A stretch of 64,000 nucleotides of DNA from Thermococcus radiotolerans (GTDB lineage Archaea; Methanobacteriota_B; Thermococci; Thermococcales; Thermococcaceae). Positions 53,569 to 62,683 of the stretch are shown here, in pieces. The stretch lies in assembly GCF_002214565.1 (NCBI RefSeq), contig NZ_CP015106.1:992001-1056000 (forward strand), given 5' to 3'. Numbering within the stretch: the first letter of the stretch is position 1; each line of letters begins with the position of its first letter. The notes below the pieces were generated by a model. That model did no database searches. It was not told the DNA's origin and saw only the letters and a list, made by a program, of their open reading frames with translations. The translations under genes and the position numbers were made by a program.

Positions 53569-54030
53569 ATGGCGAAGGTCAAGGTCATCGTGGATGGTGT
53601 TGAGTACGAGGTTGAGGTTGAGGAGCTTGGAATGGGCCGCTTTAAGGTTGCCTTTGAGGACAAGGAGTACACCGTTGAGGCGAAGGGTCTGGGAATAGAT
53701 ATGAGCGCCCTGAGCGCCAGTGCTGCCCCTGCAGCTGCTGTTCCTTCGCCTGCGCCCGTTGCTGCTCCGGCTCCAGCCCCGGTTGCTCCGGCGGCGCCAA
53801 CTCCCGCCCCGGCCGGGGAGGGTGCAGTCACCGCCCCAATGCCGGGAAAGATTCTGAGAATCCTCGTCAAAGAAGGCGATGAAGTCAAAACCGGCCAAGG
53901 ACTCCTAATCCTCGAAGCAATGAAAATGGAGAATGAGATTCCAGCACCAAAGGATGGAGTAGTGAAGAAAATCCTCGTAAAAGAAGGCGACACCGTCGAC
54001 ACCGGACAAACACTAATAGAACTAGGGTGA
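53569..54030 (+). CDS. mmdC: Biotin carboxyl carrier subunit of methylmalonyl-CoA decarboxylase
   Basis: A 153-residue protein with an N-terminal domain (KVKVIVDGVEYEVEVEELGM), an Ala/Pro linker of about 35 residues and a C-terminal biotinyl domain whose acceptor lysine is in LEAMKMEN. The biotinyl domain uses markedly more A-ending codons (AAA, GAA, CTA) than the rest of the operon, hinting at a different history for that segment. The ATG at 53569 follows GGTGA. Confidence 0.93.
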   Translation: MAKVKVIVDGVEYEVEVEELGMGRFKVAFEDKEYTVEAKGLGIDMSALSASAAPAAAVPSPAPVAAPAPAPVAPAAPTPAPAGEGAVTAPMPGKILRILVKEGDEVKTGQGLLILEAMKMENEIPAPKDGVVKKILVKEGDTVDTGQTLIELG

Positions 54031-54036
54031 AGGGCC

Positions 54037-55242
54037 ATGGTTGGACTCGTGGAATCGATAATAACGTTCTTCCAGGGCATGGGACTGATGAACCTCACGG
54101 CGGGCAACGTGATAATGATAATAGTCGGCCTCACGCTGGTGTACCTGGCCATAAGATACGAGATGGAGCCGCTCCTGCTGCTCCCGATAGGTATCAGCGC
54201 GGTGCTGGTGAACATACCCCTCGGCCACCTGGCCAACTGGCCCATAGCCCCGAACCTTCCGGAGCATATAGCGGACAACATATTCGCAACTCTCAGCTAC
54301 CTCAACCAGCAGTACGGCCCGCCCGGAATCTTTGATATCATCTATTACACCCTTATAAGGACGGAAATCGTCCCGCTCCTGATATTCTTCGGTCTGGGAG
54401 CGATGACGGACTTCGGTCCGATGATAGCCGACCCGAAGACGGCACTCATGGGTGCGGCGGCGCAGATAGGTGTGTTCATAGCGATGCTCACCGCCCTGGC
54501 GCTCGGCTTCAACCTCCACCAGGCGGCAAGCATAGGCATCATAGGCGGCGCCGACGGGCCGACGACGATATACCTTACCACGAAGCTTGCACCGGAGATA
54601 CTCGGAGCTACGGCGGTAGCTGCCTACAGCTACATGAGTCTGGTCCCGCTGATTCAGCCACCGATCATAAGGGCCCTCACGAGCAAGGAGGAGAGGCGCA
54701 TAAGGATGGAGCAGCTCAGGCCCGTGTCCAAGAGGGAGAAGATAATCTTCCCGATAATCAGCATGATCGTCATCGGCCTTCTCGTTCCCAGTGCCGCTCC
54801 GCTCGTTGGAATGCTCATGATAGGCAACCTGTTCAGGGAGAGCGGCGTCGTCGAGAGGCTCAGCAAAGCTGCCCAGGAGGAGCTGATGAACATCGTCACC
54901 ATATTCCTCGGCCTGGGCGTCGGTTCGACTATGAGGGCCGACAGCTTCCTCACAGCCCAGACACTGATGATCCTTGGCCTCGGAGTGGTCGCCTTCGCCA
55001 GCGCCACCGCCGGCGGCGTGCTCTTCGGAAAGCTCATGATGAAGCTCTCCGGAGGAAGAATAAACCCGATGATAGGCGCCGCGGGAGTTTCGGCGGTCCC
55101 GATGTCGGCGCGCGTCGTTCAGAGGATGGCCAGCGAAGAGGACCCAGGAAACTTCATCCTCATGCACGCGATGGGTCCGAACGTTGCCGGAGTCATAGGG
55201 ACTGCTGTGGCCGCTGGAGTTTTCCTGGCGGTTCTCGGGTGA
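54037..55242 (+). CDS. mmdB: Na+-pumping decarboxylase beta subunit
   Basis: A 401-residue membrane protein with about ten hydrophobic segments, the carboxybiotin decarboxylase that couples CO2 release to Na+ export. The family motif GIIGGADGPTTIYLTTKLAP, containing the essential aspartate, and GVGSTMRADSFL and GAAGVSAVPMSARVV in the second half are intact. The ATG at 54037 follows GGTGAAGGGCC. It is the last gene of the operon. Confidence 0.93.
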   Translation: MVGLVESIITFFQGMGLMNLTAGNVIMIIVGLTLVYLAIRYEMEPLLLLPIGISAVLVNIPLGHLANWPIAPNLPEHIADNIFATLSYLNQQYGPPGIFDIIYYTLIRTEIVPLLIFFGLGAMTDFGPMIADPKTALMGAAAQIGVFIAMLTALALGFNLHQAASIGIIGGADGPTTIYLTTKLAPEILGATAVAAYSYMSLVPLIQPPIIRALTSKEERRIRMEQLRPVSKREKIIFPIISMIVIGLLVPSAAPLVGMLMIGNLFRESGVVERLSKAAQEELMNIVTIFLGLGVGSTMRADSFLTAQTLMILGLGVVAFASATAGGVLFGKLMMKLSGGRINPMIGAAGVSAVPMSARVVQRMASEEDPGNFILMHAMGPNVAGVIGTAVAAGVFLAVLG

Positions 55243-55323
55243 CTTCCCACCTTTTTGTCAATTTTTGAATGAAAAGCTTAAAATAGGAGAAGAGCGCTTT
55301 AGGTTAAAGCGGTGGTGAAGGAA

Positions 55324-56169
55324 ATGCGTGTGAAGACTTTAATGACTCCAGACCCAGTGGTGATAGAGCTTCCGGCAACGAGGGAGTACGCCCTCAGCCT
55401 CTTCAGGAAGCACAAAGTAAGGTCATTCCCCGTCATCAACAAGAACACGAAGGCCCTCGTCGGAATAATAAGCATAAAGCGTGTTCTGCTCCACCCCGAT
55501 GAGGAGCAGCTCGCGATGCTCGTTAAGAGGGACGTTCCCACCGTCAAACCAAACGATGACCTGAAGAAGGCCGTTAGGGCCATGCTCGAGATGGATTACA
55601 GGCGCGTGGTTGTGGTTGACGATGAGAACAAGGTTCTGGGAATTCTCACGGTTGGGGATATCGTGAGGCGCTACCTGGCGAAGAACGAGAAGCTGAAGAA
55701 CGTTAGCATCGAGAGGTACTACCAGAAAAACGTCGGCGTCGTCTGGCACGGGACGCCTCTCAAAGCCGCCCTCAAGGCGCTCCTCCTATGCAACGCGATG
55801 GCAATCCCAGTCATCGACGACGAGGGCAACCTCGTGGGCATGGTTGACGAGACAGACCTCCTGAAGGACAGCGAGGTCATAAGGGTCATGAAGCAGACGG
55901 CACTGGCCGCCTCCAGCGAGGAGGACTGGATACTCGAAAGCAACCCGACGCTCCTCTTCGAGAAGGCCGAGCTCCAGCTCCCCAAGAAGCCCGTCTCAGA
56001 GATAATGAACCGCGAGCTCGTCGTTGCAACGCCCCACATGAGCATCTACGACGTCGCCCAGAAGATGGTTCAGTACCACATCGAGCAGCTGCCCGTCATC
56101 AAGGGAGAGGGAGAGCTCGTCGGCATCGTCAGGGACATGGACATCATAAAGGTCATCCTCAACAAATGA
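55324..56169 (+). CDS. Protein with four CBS domains
   Basis: A 281-residue cytosolic protein consisting of two Bateman pairs: TLMTPDPVVIELPATREYAL, DVPTVKPNDDLKKAVRAMLE, a third from about residue 130 (HGTPLKAALKALLLCNAMAI) and a fourth (REL VVATPHMSIYDVAQKM, then IEQLPVIKGEGELVGIVRDM). Such proteins bind adenine nucleotides and regulate partners; none is evident here. The ATG at 55324 follows GGTGAAGGAA; the frame is open to 55312. It has its own AT-rich promoter region. Confidence 0.88.
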   Translation: MRVKTLMTPDPVVIELPATREYALSLFRKHKVRSFPVINKNTKALVGIISIKRVLLHPDEEQLAMLVKRDVPTVKPNDDLKKAVRAMLEMDYRRVVVVDDENKVLGILTVGDIVRRYLAKNEKLKNVSIERYYQKNVGVVWHGTPLKAALKALLLCNAMAIPVIDDEGNLVGMVDETDLLKDSEVIRVMKQTALAASSEEDWILESNPTLLFEKAELQLPKKPVSEIMNRELVVATPHMSIYDVAQKMVQYHIEQLPVIKGEGELVGIVRDMDIIKVILNK

Positions 56170-56215
56170 GCCCGCAAGGGCTTAAGGTATTCCCCTTTTC
56201 TTACGGGTGATGTTC

Positions 56216-57217
56216 GTGAGGGAGGTAAGGCTGTCTCTCTTCGGTTTTGGAAACGTCGGCAGGGCCCTCGCGCGGGTTCTGGTTGGGAAGGGTTCCATCT
56301 TCCGCGAGAGGTACGGTCTGGAGTTCAAGGTCGTGAGCATAGCTGACACCAGCGCCGTCGTCTGGCTTCCCGAGGGGATAGACCTCAGGGAGGCGCTCAT
56401 GGTAAAGGAGAACTTTGGAATGCTTTCCTCATGGACGAACGAGTACGAGGTTTACAGTTTCACACCCGAGGAAGCGGTCAGGGAAATCGACGCGGATGTC
56501 GTTATAGATGTCACCAACGACAAAAACGCCCACACCTGGCACCTGGCGGCGCTGAGGGACGGGAAAGCCGTCGCCACGAGCAACAAACCGCCCCTGGCGT
56601 TCCACTACGCCGAGCTGATGAGGGAGGCGGAAAGGAGGGACCTCCCATACCTCTTCGAGGCCACCGTGATGGCGGGAACACCGATAATAACCCTCCTCCG
56701 CGAGGGGCTGAAGGGCGACACGGTGGAGATGATCGAGGCGGTTCTAAACGCCACCACGACCTTCATCCTGAGCCGGATGGAGTCCGGGCTGGATTTTGAG
56801 GGGGCACTCAAGGAAGCCCAGGCTCTCGGGATAGCCGAGCGCGACCCTAGCGGGGATGTACTGGGTATAGACGCCGGATACAAGGCAACGATACTCCACT
56901 GCCTGGCCTTCCACCCAGTGACATTCAACGACGCTCATGTTAAGGGCATAGTGGAGGTAACCCCAGAGGACGTGAAGAGGGCCAGGGAGCGCGGAAGGAC
57001 CCTGAGGCTGGTAGCGATGGTGGAGGATGGAAATGTCAGGGTGGAGCCCAGGGAGGTGCCCCTCGACGGTCCCCTCGCCGTTGAAAGCCACGAGAACGCC
57101 GCGGTTATAAAGACAGACCTGCTCGGTGAGCTGGTCATCAAAGGGGCAGGGGCGGGGCTGAAGGAGACGGCGAGCGGCGTGGTGAGCGACATCATAAAGG
57201 CGGCACTGAAGGTTTAG
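56216..57217 (+). CDS. hom: Homoserine dehydrogenase
   Basis: A 333-residue enzyme reducing aspartate semialdehyde to homoserine on the threonine/methionine route. NAD(P) binding: LFGFGNVGRALARVL at residues 6-20. Catalytic domain: FEATVMAGTPIITLLREGL, NATTTFILSRMESG and GIDAGYKATILHCLAF. The start is probably GTG at 56216, four bases after GGGTGAT; the ATG at 56210 lies at the end of that motif. No C-terminal ACT domain is present. Confidence 0.9.
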   Translation: MREVRLSLFGFGNVGRALARVLVGKGSIFRERYGLEFKVVSIADTSAVVWLPEGIDLREALMVKENFGMLSSWTNEYEVYSFTPEEAVREIDADVVIDVTNDKNAHTWHLAALRDGKAVATSNKPPLAFHYAELMREAERRDLPYLFEATVMAGTPIITLLREGLKGDTVEMIEAVLNATTTFILSRMESGLDFEGALKEAQALGIAERDPSGDVLGIDAGYKATILHCLAFHPVTFNDAHVKGIVEVTPEDVKRARERGRTLRLVAMVEDGNVRVEPREVPLDGPLAVESHENAAVIKTDLLGELVIKGAGAGLKETASGVVSDIIKAALKV

Positions 57218-57579
57218 GGGAGCTTCCCTACCTCTCTCCCTCTGAGGATCACTGCCACCCCGTCGATTCTCCTATCCAGTGCCAGCTCACCAACCTTGAC
57301 GTAATCAGAGACTTTCCCACTCCACAGGGGCGAACCATCCTTCAGAACCCTCACCTCATAGACGGAGCCCTTCTTTTTAGCAGAGAGCCTGTATTCACCG
57401 TTATCTAATATAACGAGGTATCTCTCCACCGAAAGGGAGAGTAGTCCAAAGCCCAACGTTAACAAGAAGGTTCCAAGAAAGTCTATTCTCATTAAATACG
57501 CCACGATTGAGGAGCAGAACAGAACGACAAGAAGGAATGCGTAGCCCTTCCGAATGCCAGTCAGTCTCCTGACCTCCAC
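57214..57579 (-). CDS. Small two-span membrane protein, unknown
   Basis: About 121 residues. Two adjacent hydrophobic segments (AFLLVVLFCSSIVAYLM and FLGTFLLTLGFGLLSLSV) are followed by about 70 residues of beta-type sequence (RYLVILDNGEYRLSAKKKGS, VYEVRVLKDGSPLWSGKVSD), reminiscent of bacterial PH-like membrane proteins. The start is uncertain: GTG at 57579 is five bases after GGTGG; GTG 57588 and TTG 57591 are alternatives. It overlaps hom by four bases and shares a bidirectional promoter with the ASCH gene. Confidence 0.65.
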   Translation of the reverse strand: MEVRRLTGIRKGYAFLLVVLFCSSIVAYLMRIDFLGTFLLTLGFGLLSLSVERYLVILDNGEYRLSAKKKGSVYEVRVLKDGSPLWSGKVSDYVKVGELALDRRIDGVAVILRGREVGKLP

Positions 57580-57648
57580 TAACTCCACCAAGGAGTAAAT
57601 CCTGCTCAAACCTTTTAAGCTTTCCTCCCAAGAACCTGTGGTGAAACC

Positions 57649-58173
57649 ATGGAGCACGTGATAGCGCTCCACCAGGTCTACGCGGAGCTGATATTCCGCG
57701 GACTGAAAACGGTAGAGCTTAGAAAGGCCAGGGCGTTCAGCGAGGGAGACACCGTTTTCCTCTACGTGGCGAGGGGGAACCCCTACGAGCTGAGGGACAC
57801 GCTGAGAAGGCTCGGCCTCCACGAGGAGCAGACGCTGACGCAGAGGGGAACGATAGCCGGCGGCTTCGAGGTGGGTGAGGTAATAAAGGCCGACCCCGAT
57901 ACGCTCTGGGAGATGACAAAGGAAACCAGCGGTTTGGCCCTGGTTCACGGGGAGAACGGGAAGCGCTGGCTGGGCGAGTATATCAGGGAGTACGGTTACG
58001 CATTCACGATAGAGAGGCCGTTCCTCTTCAAGGAGCCCATGAGCAGGGAGGAGATGAGGGAGCGCTACGGAGTTCACGTCGAGGGCATAATCCATCTCTC
58101 GAGAAAAACTAGAAAGCCCTGGGTGAGGGCTCTAATAGAGGACCTCCTGGCGCGGGAGGCCGTGTATCTCTAA
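57649..58173 (+). CDS. ASCH-domain protein
   Basis: A 174-residue protein whose N-terminal 110 residues form an ASCH (PUA-like) domain: VYAELIFRGLKTVELRKARA holds the conserved GxKxxELR motif and DTVFLYVARGNPYELR follows. ASCH proteins are thought to bind RNA or modified nucleosides, and some hydrolyse acylcytidines. The C-terminal extension is helical. The ATG at 57649 follows GGTGAAACC, with TATA CCTTTTAAGC near 57615. It overlaps ZPR1 by four bases, convergent. Confidence 0.82.
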   Translation: MEHVIALHQVYAELIFRGLKTVELRKARAFSEGDTVFLYVARGNPYELRDTLRRLGLHEEQTLTQRGTIAGGFEVGEVIKADPDTLWEMTKETSGLALVHGENGKRWLGEYIREYGYAFTIERPFLFKEPMSREEMRERYGVHVEGIIHLSRKTRKPWVRALIEDLLAREAVYL

Positions 58174-58796
58174 TCATCTTTTTCCTCGCCTTCTTCCGGC
58201 TCAACGATTACGTAGGGGCCGAGACTGAGGCTCTCGATTTCCTCCTGCGTCAAAAGCCGGCTCTTCACTTTCTCGCCGATGAGGGCGCTGTTGCCGAGGG
58301 GGTCCATAATCCTCACGGTGAGCGGTTTTTTGCCCTCCTTGACCTCCTCGATGTACTGGAGTATTTCGTCGGCCTTTTTGGCGGCCTCCTCGTCGCCCTC
58401 GCCCTGCCGGAAGTGCTTGGCCATTACCAGCGTTTCTCTAACGCGTTCAAGGATTCCCTCGACGTTGGTGACGAAGCCCTCCGCAGCTGGCCCAGGCTCT
58501 ATCTTGACGCCGATTTCCTCCAGCTCTATCGTTCCACTCTTACTCCTCACGACGCGGGTGAAGAGGTCCTTTTCCTCCTCAACCTTTACGCTGTAGAGCT
58601 TCGGAGGCCTGTCCTCCAGTATCATGACGTCGGCGTTTCTGTAGCCGCACTTCTCGCAGATTATCGTGCTCTCCATGACCTTCCCGAAGTAAGGAATGTC
58701 GTGAACGTACTGAAGGGCCTTGAGCGTGCCCTTACCGCCGCATATTGGACAGTCTCCCAGCCGGATTTCCTGAATCTCTCCTTCCCTCTCGGTCAT
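58170..58796 (-). CDS. ZPR1-type zinc finger protein
   Basis: A 208-residue archaeal ZPR1 homologue: one zinc finger (DCPICGGKG...ICEKCGYRN, residues 15-53) followed by the ZPR1 beta domain (RVVRSKSGTIELEEIGVKIE, GFVTNVEGILERVRETLVMA). Eukaryotic ZPR1 has two such modules and assists folding of elongation factor 1-alpha; the archaeal single-module form may do something similar. The tail is acidic (EPEEGEEKDD). The ATG at 58796 follows GGTGAGAG. Confidence 0.9.
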   Translation of the reverse strand: MTEREGEIQEIRLGDCPICGGKGTLKALQYVHDIPYFGKVMESTIICEKCGYRNADVMILEDRPPKLYSVKVEEEKDLFTRVVRSKSGTIELEEIGVKIEPGPAAEGFVTNVEGILERVRETLVMAKHFRQGEGDEEAAKKADEILQYIEEVKEGKKPLTVRIMDPLGNSALIGEKVKSRLLTQEEIESLSLGPYVIVEPEEGEEKDD

Positions 58797-58862
58797 CTCT
58801 CACCACCGAAGAATAGACTCAATTAACCCTTTATAAAATCGTAGGATAGAAAAAGAAAGCCG

Positions 58863-59258
58863 TCACTTGGTTATCCTGATGTCCGCCGGAACGAGAATCA
58901 GCTTTATCTCGTGCTTGCAGATTTTAGCGGCCTGTCCGCCAAGGGCGCTGACCATTCCCTTTATCTGCTCGGCAACCTTCTCAAGAACCTCCGGCTTGAC
59001 CTCAAGCGGGGTGAGGTCGACCAGGATTATGTTGCCGTTCTGGAGCTCCTCAGAGATTCTCTCGAGGTCGGCATAGCTGGTAACGACGATCTTCTTGAGG
59101 TACCTGACCTGGGGCTTGACTATCTCCTTAGCAAGAACATCCTCCTCGAGAGGAATGACATCGATGTCACGCCTAGGAGCAACCTCCTTTTTAATCGCCG
59201 CGGGCGGCTTCCTCTTGGCCTTTTCGTCCTTCTTTTTGAGGCTGTCAAACAATCCCAT
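58863..59258 (-). CDS. sepF: Cell division protein SepF
   Basis: A 131-residue SepF. The amphipathic N-terminus MGLFDSLKKKDEKAKRKPP is a likely membrane-targeting helix, followed by a linker and the SepF core (RYLKKIVVTSYADLERISEE, LQNGNIILVDLTPLEVKPEV). In archaea SepF anchors FtsZ to the membrane. The ATG at 59258 follows GGGGGGAACAGTT. It is transcribed away from the small membrane protein gene upstream on the same strand. Confidence 0.9.
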   Translation of the reverse strand: MGLFDSLKKKDEKAKRKPPAAIKKEVAPRRDIDVIPLEEDVLAKEIVKPQVRYLKKIVVTSYADLERISEELQNGNIILVDLTPLEVKPEVLEKVAEQIKGMVSALGGQAAKICKHEIKLILVPADIRITK

Positions 59259-59309
59259 AACTGTTCCCCCCAGTTAATCGTAAGGCTGGATTAATTTGGG
59301 CATTGGTGT

Positions 59310-59606
59310 TTATATCTCTTTCTGAAAACCCCCCAACCCCTCCTCTTCCCGCAACCGGAACAGCCCGAAGACGCTGAGGAGGAAGGTGGCAACCGCGAAA
59401 GCCAGGGGTACGTAGGTGTAGAAGTCCCACCCCCAGGTGAAGGAGGCGTTGTAGATGAGCCAGACGCCGAGGGTAATCGAAAATAGTGCAAGCGTCAGGT
59501 AGAGCTCCTTCTTGGAGCCGCCGGTAACGGCCAGCCTGAGGAACTGGAGCAGGAAAAGCACCAGCACCGCGATGGCTATGACGTCAACGAAAAGGGAAGC
59601 CCCCAT
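59310..59606 (-). CDS. Small three-span membrane protein, unknown
   Basis: A 98-residue protein with hydrophobic segments VIAIAVLVLFLLQFLRLAV, LTLALFSITLGVWLIYN and VPLAFAVATFLLSVFGLF, and a charged C-terminus (RLREEEGLGGFQKE). No family is recognised. The start at 59606 follows AGGTGG by five bases; the upstream in-frame part to 59660 is not protein-like. It lies behind rrp42 on the same strand. Confidence 0.7.
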   Translation of the reverse strand: MGASLFVDVIAIAVLVLFLLQFLRLAVTGGSKKELYLTLALFSITLGVWLIYNASFTWGWDFYTYVPLAFAVATFLLSVFGLFRLREEEGLGGFQKEI

Positions 59607-59637
59607 GGCAACCACCTGGAAGGTGAAAAGAAAAGGT

Positions 59638-60447
59638 TCACTCGGCCTTGACGGCCTCAAGAACCTTCTCCCTGATCTCGGCGGCCTTCTTCAGAGCGAG
59701 GTCAACCGCGTACATTACCTCCTCCAGCTTGAAGCTGCCGCCCTCGCTCTTCTGGACCGAGGAGATCATGCCGTTCTCGTCGGTGGTTATCGTTATCCTG
59801 CCGTCCATGACGCGCTCCTCGTCGAGGTTCGGGTCGGCTAGAAGGTTGCCGCCTATCTTGGCTATGGTCACCGGAATCGGCACCCTGGTTACTGGAAGCG
59901 GCTCGTACTCGTCGAGGACCTGAACCTCGTCTTTCTCCTCGTCGTAGACGACCTTCGGAATCTTCGTGCTCAGCAGGGCCGCTATGGCACCTATTCCACT
60001 GGCATCGAGGAGGTTTCCGTCGTAGTCGAGGACGTGGACGTCTATGAAAACGACGCGGACGAGCTTGCCTGGGACTATGACGAGCTTCTCAAGCTCAACG
60101 GCCCCGCTCTCCCTTATACCCCTGTCCACGACACGCGCCAGCTCGATGGCGTTCTCGTCCGGAGGCCCCGGCTCAAAGCTCGGGGAAGCGAGCGGCACGA
60201 GCTCGACGTTGGTCGTTATGACTCCCTTCTCCGGGAGGTCGGGGAAGGGCTCGCCCATGTCCACCTTTATGCCGACGAGAACCTGGGTGTTGCCGAGCCT
60301 CACCCAGGCTGAACCCTCTGCCTTCTCGATGACGTTGACCCTGACCTCAAGGTCGCGATAATCCTCAAGACCGCGGCCGTCTATGCGCCTGCCCTCCTTG
60401 AGGAGGCTCAGGATGTGGTCGCGCATTATGCTGGCCATCACTTCCAT
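59638..60447 (-). CDS. rrp42: Exosome complex component Rrp42
   Basis: A 269-residue RNase PH-fold subunit, catalytically inactive itself but pairing with Rrp41 in the hexameric ring of the archaeal exosome. KAEGSAWVRLGNTQVLVGIK, DLPEKGVITTNVELVPLASP and SFEPGPPDENAIELARVVDR match the Pyrococcus protein. The ATG at 60447 follows GGAGGTGACTGAG; a start at 60462 would precede the Shine-Dalgarno. Confidence 0.95.
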   Translation of the reverse strand: MEVMASIMRDHILSLLKEGRRIDGRGLEDYRDLEVRVNVIEKAEGSAWVRLGNTQVLVGIKVDMGEPFPDLPEKGVITTNVELVPLASPSFEPGPPDENAIELARVVDRGIRESGAVELEKLVIVPGKLVRVVFIDVHVLDYDGNLLDASGIGAIAALLSTKIPKVVYDEEKDEVQVLDEYEPLPVTRVPIPVTIAKIGGNLLADPNLDEERVMDGRITITTDENGMISSVQKSEGGSFKLEEVMYAVDLALKKAAEIREKVLEAVKAE

Positions 60448-60448
60448 C

Positions 60449-61195
60449 TCAGTCACCTCCACCGACCTCCTCAGCTATCTTGAGATACTTCACCTTCAGC
60501 GCCTCGCGCTGCTTCTGGTAGACTGCCTTGGCGCCCTTGATGGCGAGCTTTACCGCCTCGACGAACTCATCCTTGGTGAGGTAGCCGTCCATCTGAAGCA
60601 GTGTTATGTCGTTCTTGAGGGGCATTATCGCGACCGGAACGTCGGCCTCGCCGTAGTTGTCCTCGTCCTTGTTGAGGTCGAGGACTATCTCGCCCTCTAT
60701 CTTGCCGGCGGCGCAGGCAGCGACCAGGTCCCTCATGGGGACGCCCGCATCCGCCAAGGCGAGTGACGCTGCCGTTATTCCGGCGACCCTCGTTCCCGCG
60801 TCGGCCTGAAGGACCTCGATGAATACGTCTATGGACGTTCTTGGAAACATCTCGAGTATGAGCGCCGGCTCAAGCGCGCCCCTTATGACCTTGCTTATCT
60901 CGACGCTCCTCCTGTCCGGACCAGGCTTCTTGCGCTCCTCCACGCTAAAGGGCGCCATGTTGTACCTCACGCGGAGTATGGCCCTGTCCGGCCTCTGGAG
61001 GTGCTTGGGGTGAATCTCCCTCGGCCCGTAAACTGCCGCCAGAACCTTGTTCTTGCCCCACTCAACGTAGGCAGAACCGTCGGCGTTCTTCAGCACGCCG
61101 ACTTCCATCTTTATAGGCCTGAGTTCGTACTTCTTTCTCCCGTCTATTCTCTTTCCGTTCTCATCTATGAGCTTTAAACCCTCTGGCTTGCCCAT
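60449..61195 (-). CDS. rrp41: Exosome complex component Rrp41 (catalytic)
   Basis: A 248-residue phosphorolytic 3'-5' exoribonuclease subunit. The RNase PH signature includes [40 protein letters not shown], and the phosphate/active-site region [20 protein letters not shown] with the catalytic aspartate segment [20 protein letters not shown]. ATGs at 61198 and 61195 are adjacent; the second matches the Shine-Dalgarno spacing and overlaps the rrp4 stop. Confidence 0.96.
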   Translation of the reverse strand: MGKPEGLKLIDENGKRIDGRKKYELRPIKMEVGVLKNADGSAYVEWGKNKVLAAVYGPREIHPKHLQRPDRAILRVRYNMAPFSVEERKKPGPDRRSVEISKVIRGALEPALILEMFPRTSIDVFIEVLQADAGTRVAGITAASLALADAGVPMRDLVAACAAGKIEGEIVLDLNKDEDNYGEADVPVAIMPLKNDITLLQMDGYLTKDEFVEAVKLAIKGAKAVYQKQREALKVKYLKIAEEVGGGD

Positions 61196-61965
61196 CATTC
61201 TCCTTCACCCTCTCCAGCATTTGGCTCTTCAATCTGGGGTATCTCCTCAACGACTCCCCGCTCCTTGAGCTCCTGGAGTCTCGTTATGAGAAGTTCCTTG
61301 ACCCTGTCGGTCAGCCCCTGGGTGTGGCTCTCCCTGTTCACTTTGAGTATCGCCTCGATCGCGAGCTTCTCCATCTCTTCCTTCTTGCCGCTGACCCAGA
61401 CCCAGCCGTTCTGGCCGACTATTATCCTCGTCCCGGTCAGCTTCTTGATGAGGTTTATCATTGAACCGCCCTTACCGATGAGCCTCGGCACCTTGGAGGG
61501 CGTTATCTTCACTATCTGCCCTCCCCTGAGCGGGCCGCCCTTGAAGGGCATGCCCCTCGTGGTCAGGTCTATCTGGTTTATCTCGTTGTACGCCTTTATC
61601 CTGGCGTAGATTATGTCGCCAATGTCGAATATCTTCCTCAGGTCGGTCTTCAGTATGTCTATGCGCTCCTCCGTGGCGTCCTGAACGCGCAGGTTGGCCT
61701 CGTAGGGTGCCCCTATGTCAACGCTCCAGTTGGAGAACCTGACGTCGGTTATCTTGCCGAGAACGTTATCGCCCACCTCTGGGATGTACGGTCCCTCTAG
61801 TGGTATCACCCTTATGGAGTCTCCCCTGATCTCAACCAGTCCAACGACCGTCGAGTATATCCTGTTGCCTTCTCTGAACGTTCCTCTTCCGCTCTTAAAC
61901 GGTCCCTGGGCAAGCAGAGTCCCAGGAACCACCAGTTCCCTATTCTTTACAAAAATCCGTCTCAT
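61195..61965 (-). CDS. rrp4: Exosome complex component Rrp4 (RNA-binding cap)
   Basis: A 256-residue cap protein with an N-terminal domain, an S1 domain ([20 protein letters not shown]) and a KH domain ([20 protein letters not shown], GxxG = GKGG). It feeds RNA into the Rrp41/42 ring. The acidic tail [11 protein letters not shown] overlaps rrp41. The ATG at 61965 follows GAGAGGAAGGGACT and overlaps the SBDS stop by four bases. Confidence 0.96.
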   Translation of the reverse strand: MRRIFVKNRELVVPGTLLAQGPFKSGRGTFREGNRIYSTVVGLVEIRGDSIRVIPLEGPYIPEVGDNVLGKITDVRFSNWSVDIGAPYEANLRVQDATEERIDILKTDLRKIFDIGDIIYARIKAYNEINQIDLTTRGMPFKGGPLRGGQIVKITPSKVPRLIGKGGSMINLIKKLTGTRIIVGQNGWVWVSGKKEEMEKLAIEAILKVNRESHTQGLTDRVKELLITRLQELKERGVVEEIPQIEEPNAGEGEGE

Positions 61966-62672
61966 AGTCCCTTCCTCTCTATAAGTTTAGTTACCGCATT
62001 GCCCTTCGTGAGGGCGTTAAGCTTCTCATAAAACTCGTCCTCAATTCCCCCGGGAATCTCGATGAGGAACAGCCACGAACCGTCGCTGGCCCACTCCTCG
62101 CGCTTTATCGTTCCGAACTTCCTTACCTCCCCGTAGGCCTTGCCAACGTAGTCACCGGGTATCTTGACGGCTATGACCTTCAGCTCCATCTTTATCGGGA
62201 GAAGCGGCCTTATCGCCTTGATGACTCCGGGAACCTGCGCCTCTGCGTCCTTGAAGAGGTCAATGTGGACCCCAGCTTCCTCCATCGCCCTGAGGATTCT
62301 ATCAACTGGGTGCGGATAGCCGGTCCTCGGGTCGACGGCGTGCCTGTGAATCACGGTCGCTATGTAGCGCCTCTTGTCCTCGAGCATCTGCCTCCTCTGC
62401 TCCGCCGTCAGCTGAACCTCTCCCTTGCGGAGGATTATCTTCGCCACCTCGTAGGGGTCGCTGGTGCCGAATATCTTCTCCATCTCGTGCTCGCTGGCCT
62501 TGTCGCCCTTGTGGGCGTCCTTGAAAACGTAGGGAGTGGCGAGGATCTCCTCAACGGGGACGTCCTTGCCCTCCTTGAAGTCCCTGGCCAGGTACGGGTC
62601 AACGAGTATCTCGAAGGTCTCGCCGTGCGTCTTCAGACGGGCGATGACGGCTTTATCAACACTTATGGGCAT
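61962..62672 (-). CDS. Ribosome maturation protein SBDS (Sdo1)
   Basis: A 236-residue three-domain protein required in eukaryotes for release of the anti-association factor eIF6 from the large subunit; archaeal SBDS is thought to have a related role. The FYSH domain has [20 protein letters not shown], the middle domain is helical ([20 protein letters not shown]) and the C-terminal domain is ferredoxin-like. It is expected in this cluster next to the exosome genes. The ATG at 62672 follows GAGGTGACGGGCG. Confidence 0.95.
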   Translation of the reverse strand: MPISVDKAVIARLKTHGETFEILVDPYLARDFKEGKDVPVEEILATPYVFKDAHKGDKASEHEMEKIFGTSDPYEVAKIILRKGEVQLTAEQRRQMLEDKRRYIATVIHRHAVDPRTGYPHPVDRILRAMEEAGVHIDLFKDAEAQVPGVIKAIRPLLPIKMELKVIAVKIPGDYVGKAYGEVRKFGTIKREEWASDGSWLFLIEIPGGIEDEFYEKLNALTKGNAVTKLIERKGL

Positions 62673-62683
62673 CGCCCGTCACC

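Noticed and set aside
57580-58095. Long minus-strand frame extending the small membrane protein upstream through 58095
   Set aside because: It is the antisense of the ASCH gene; the composition is not protein-like and the promoter lies near 57615.
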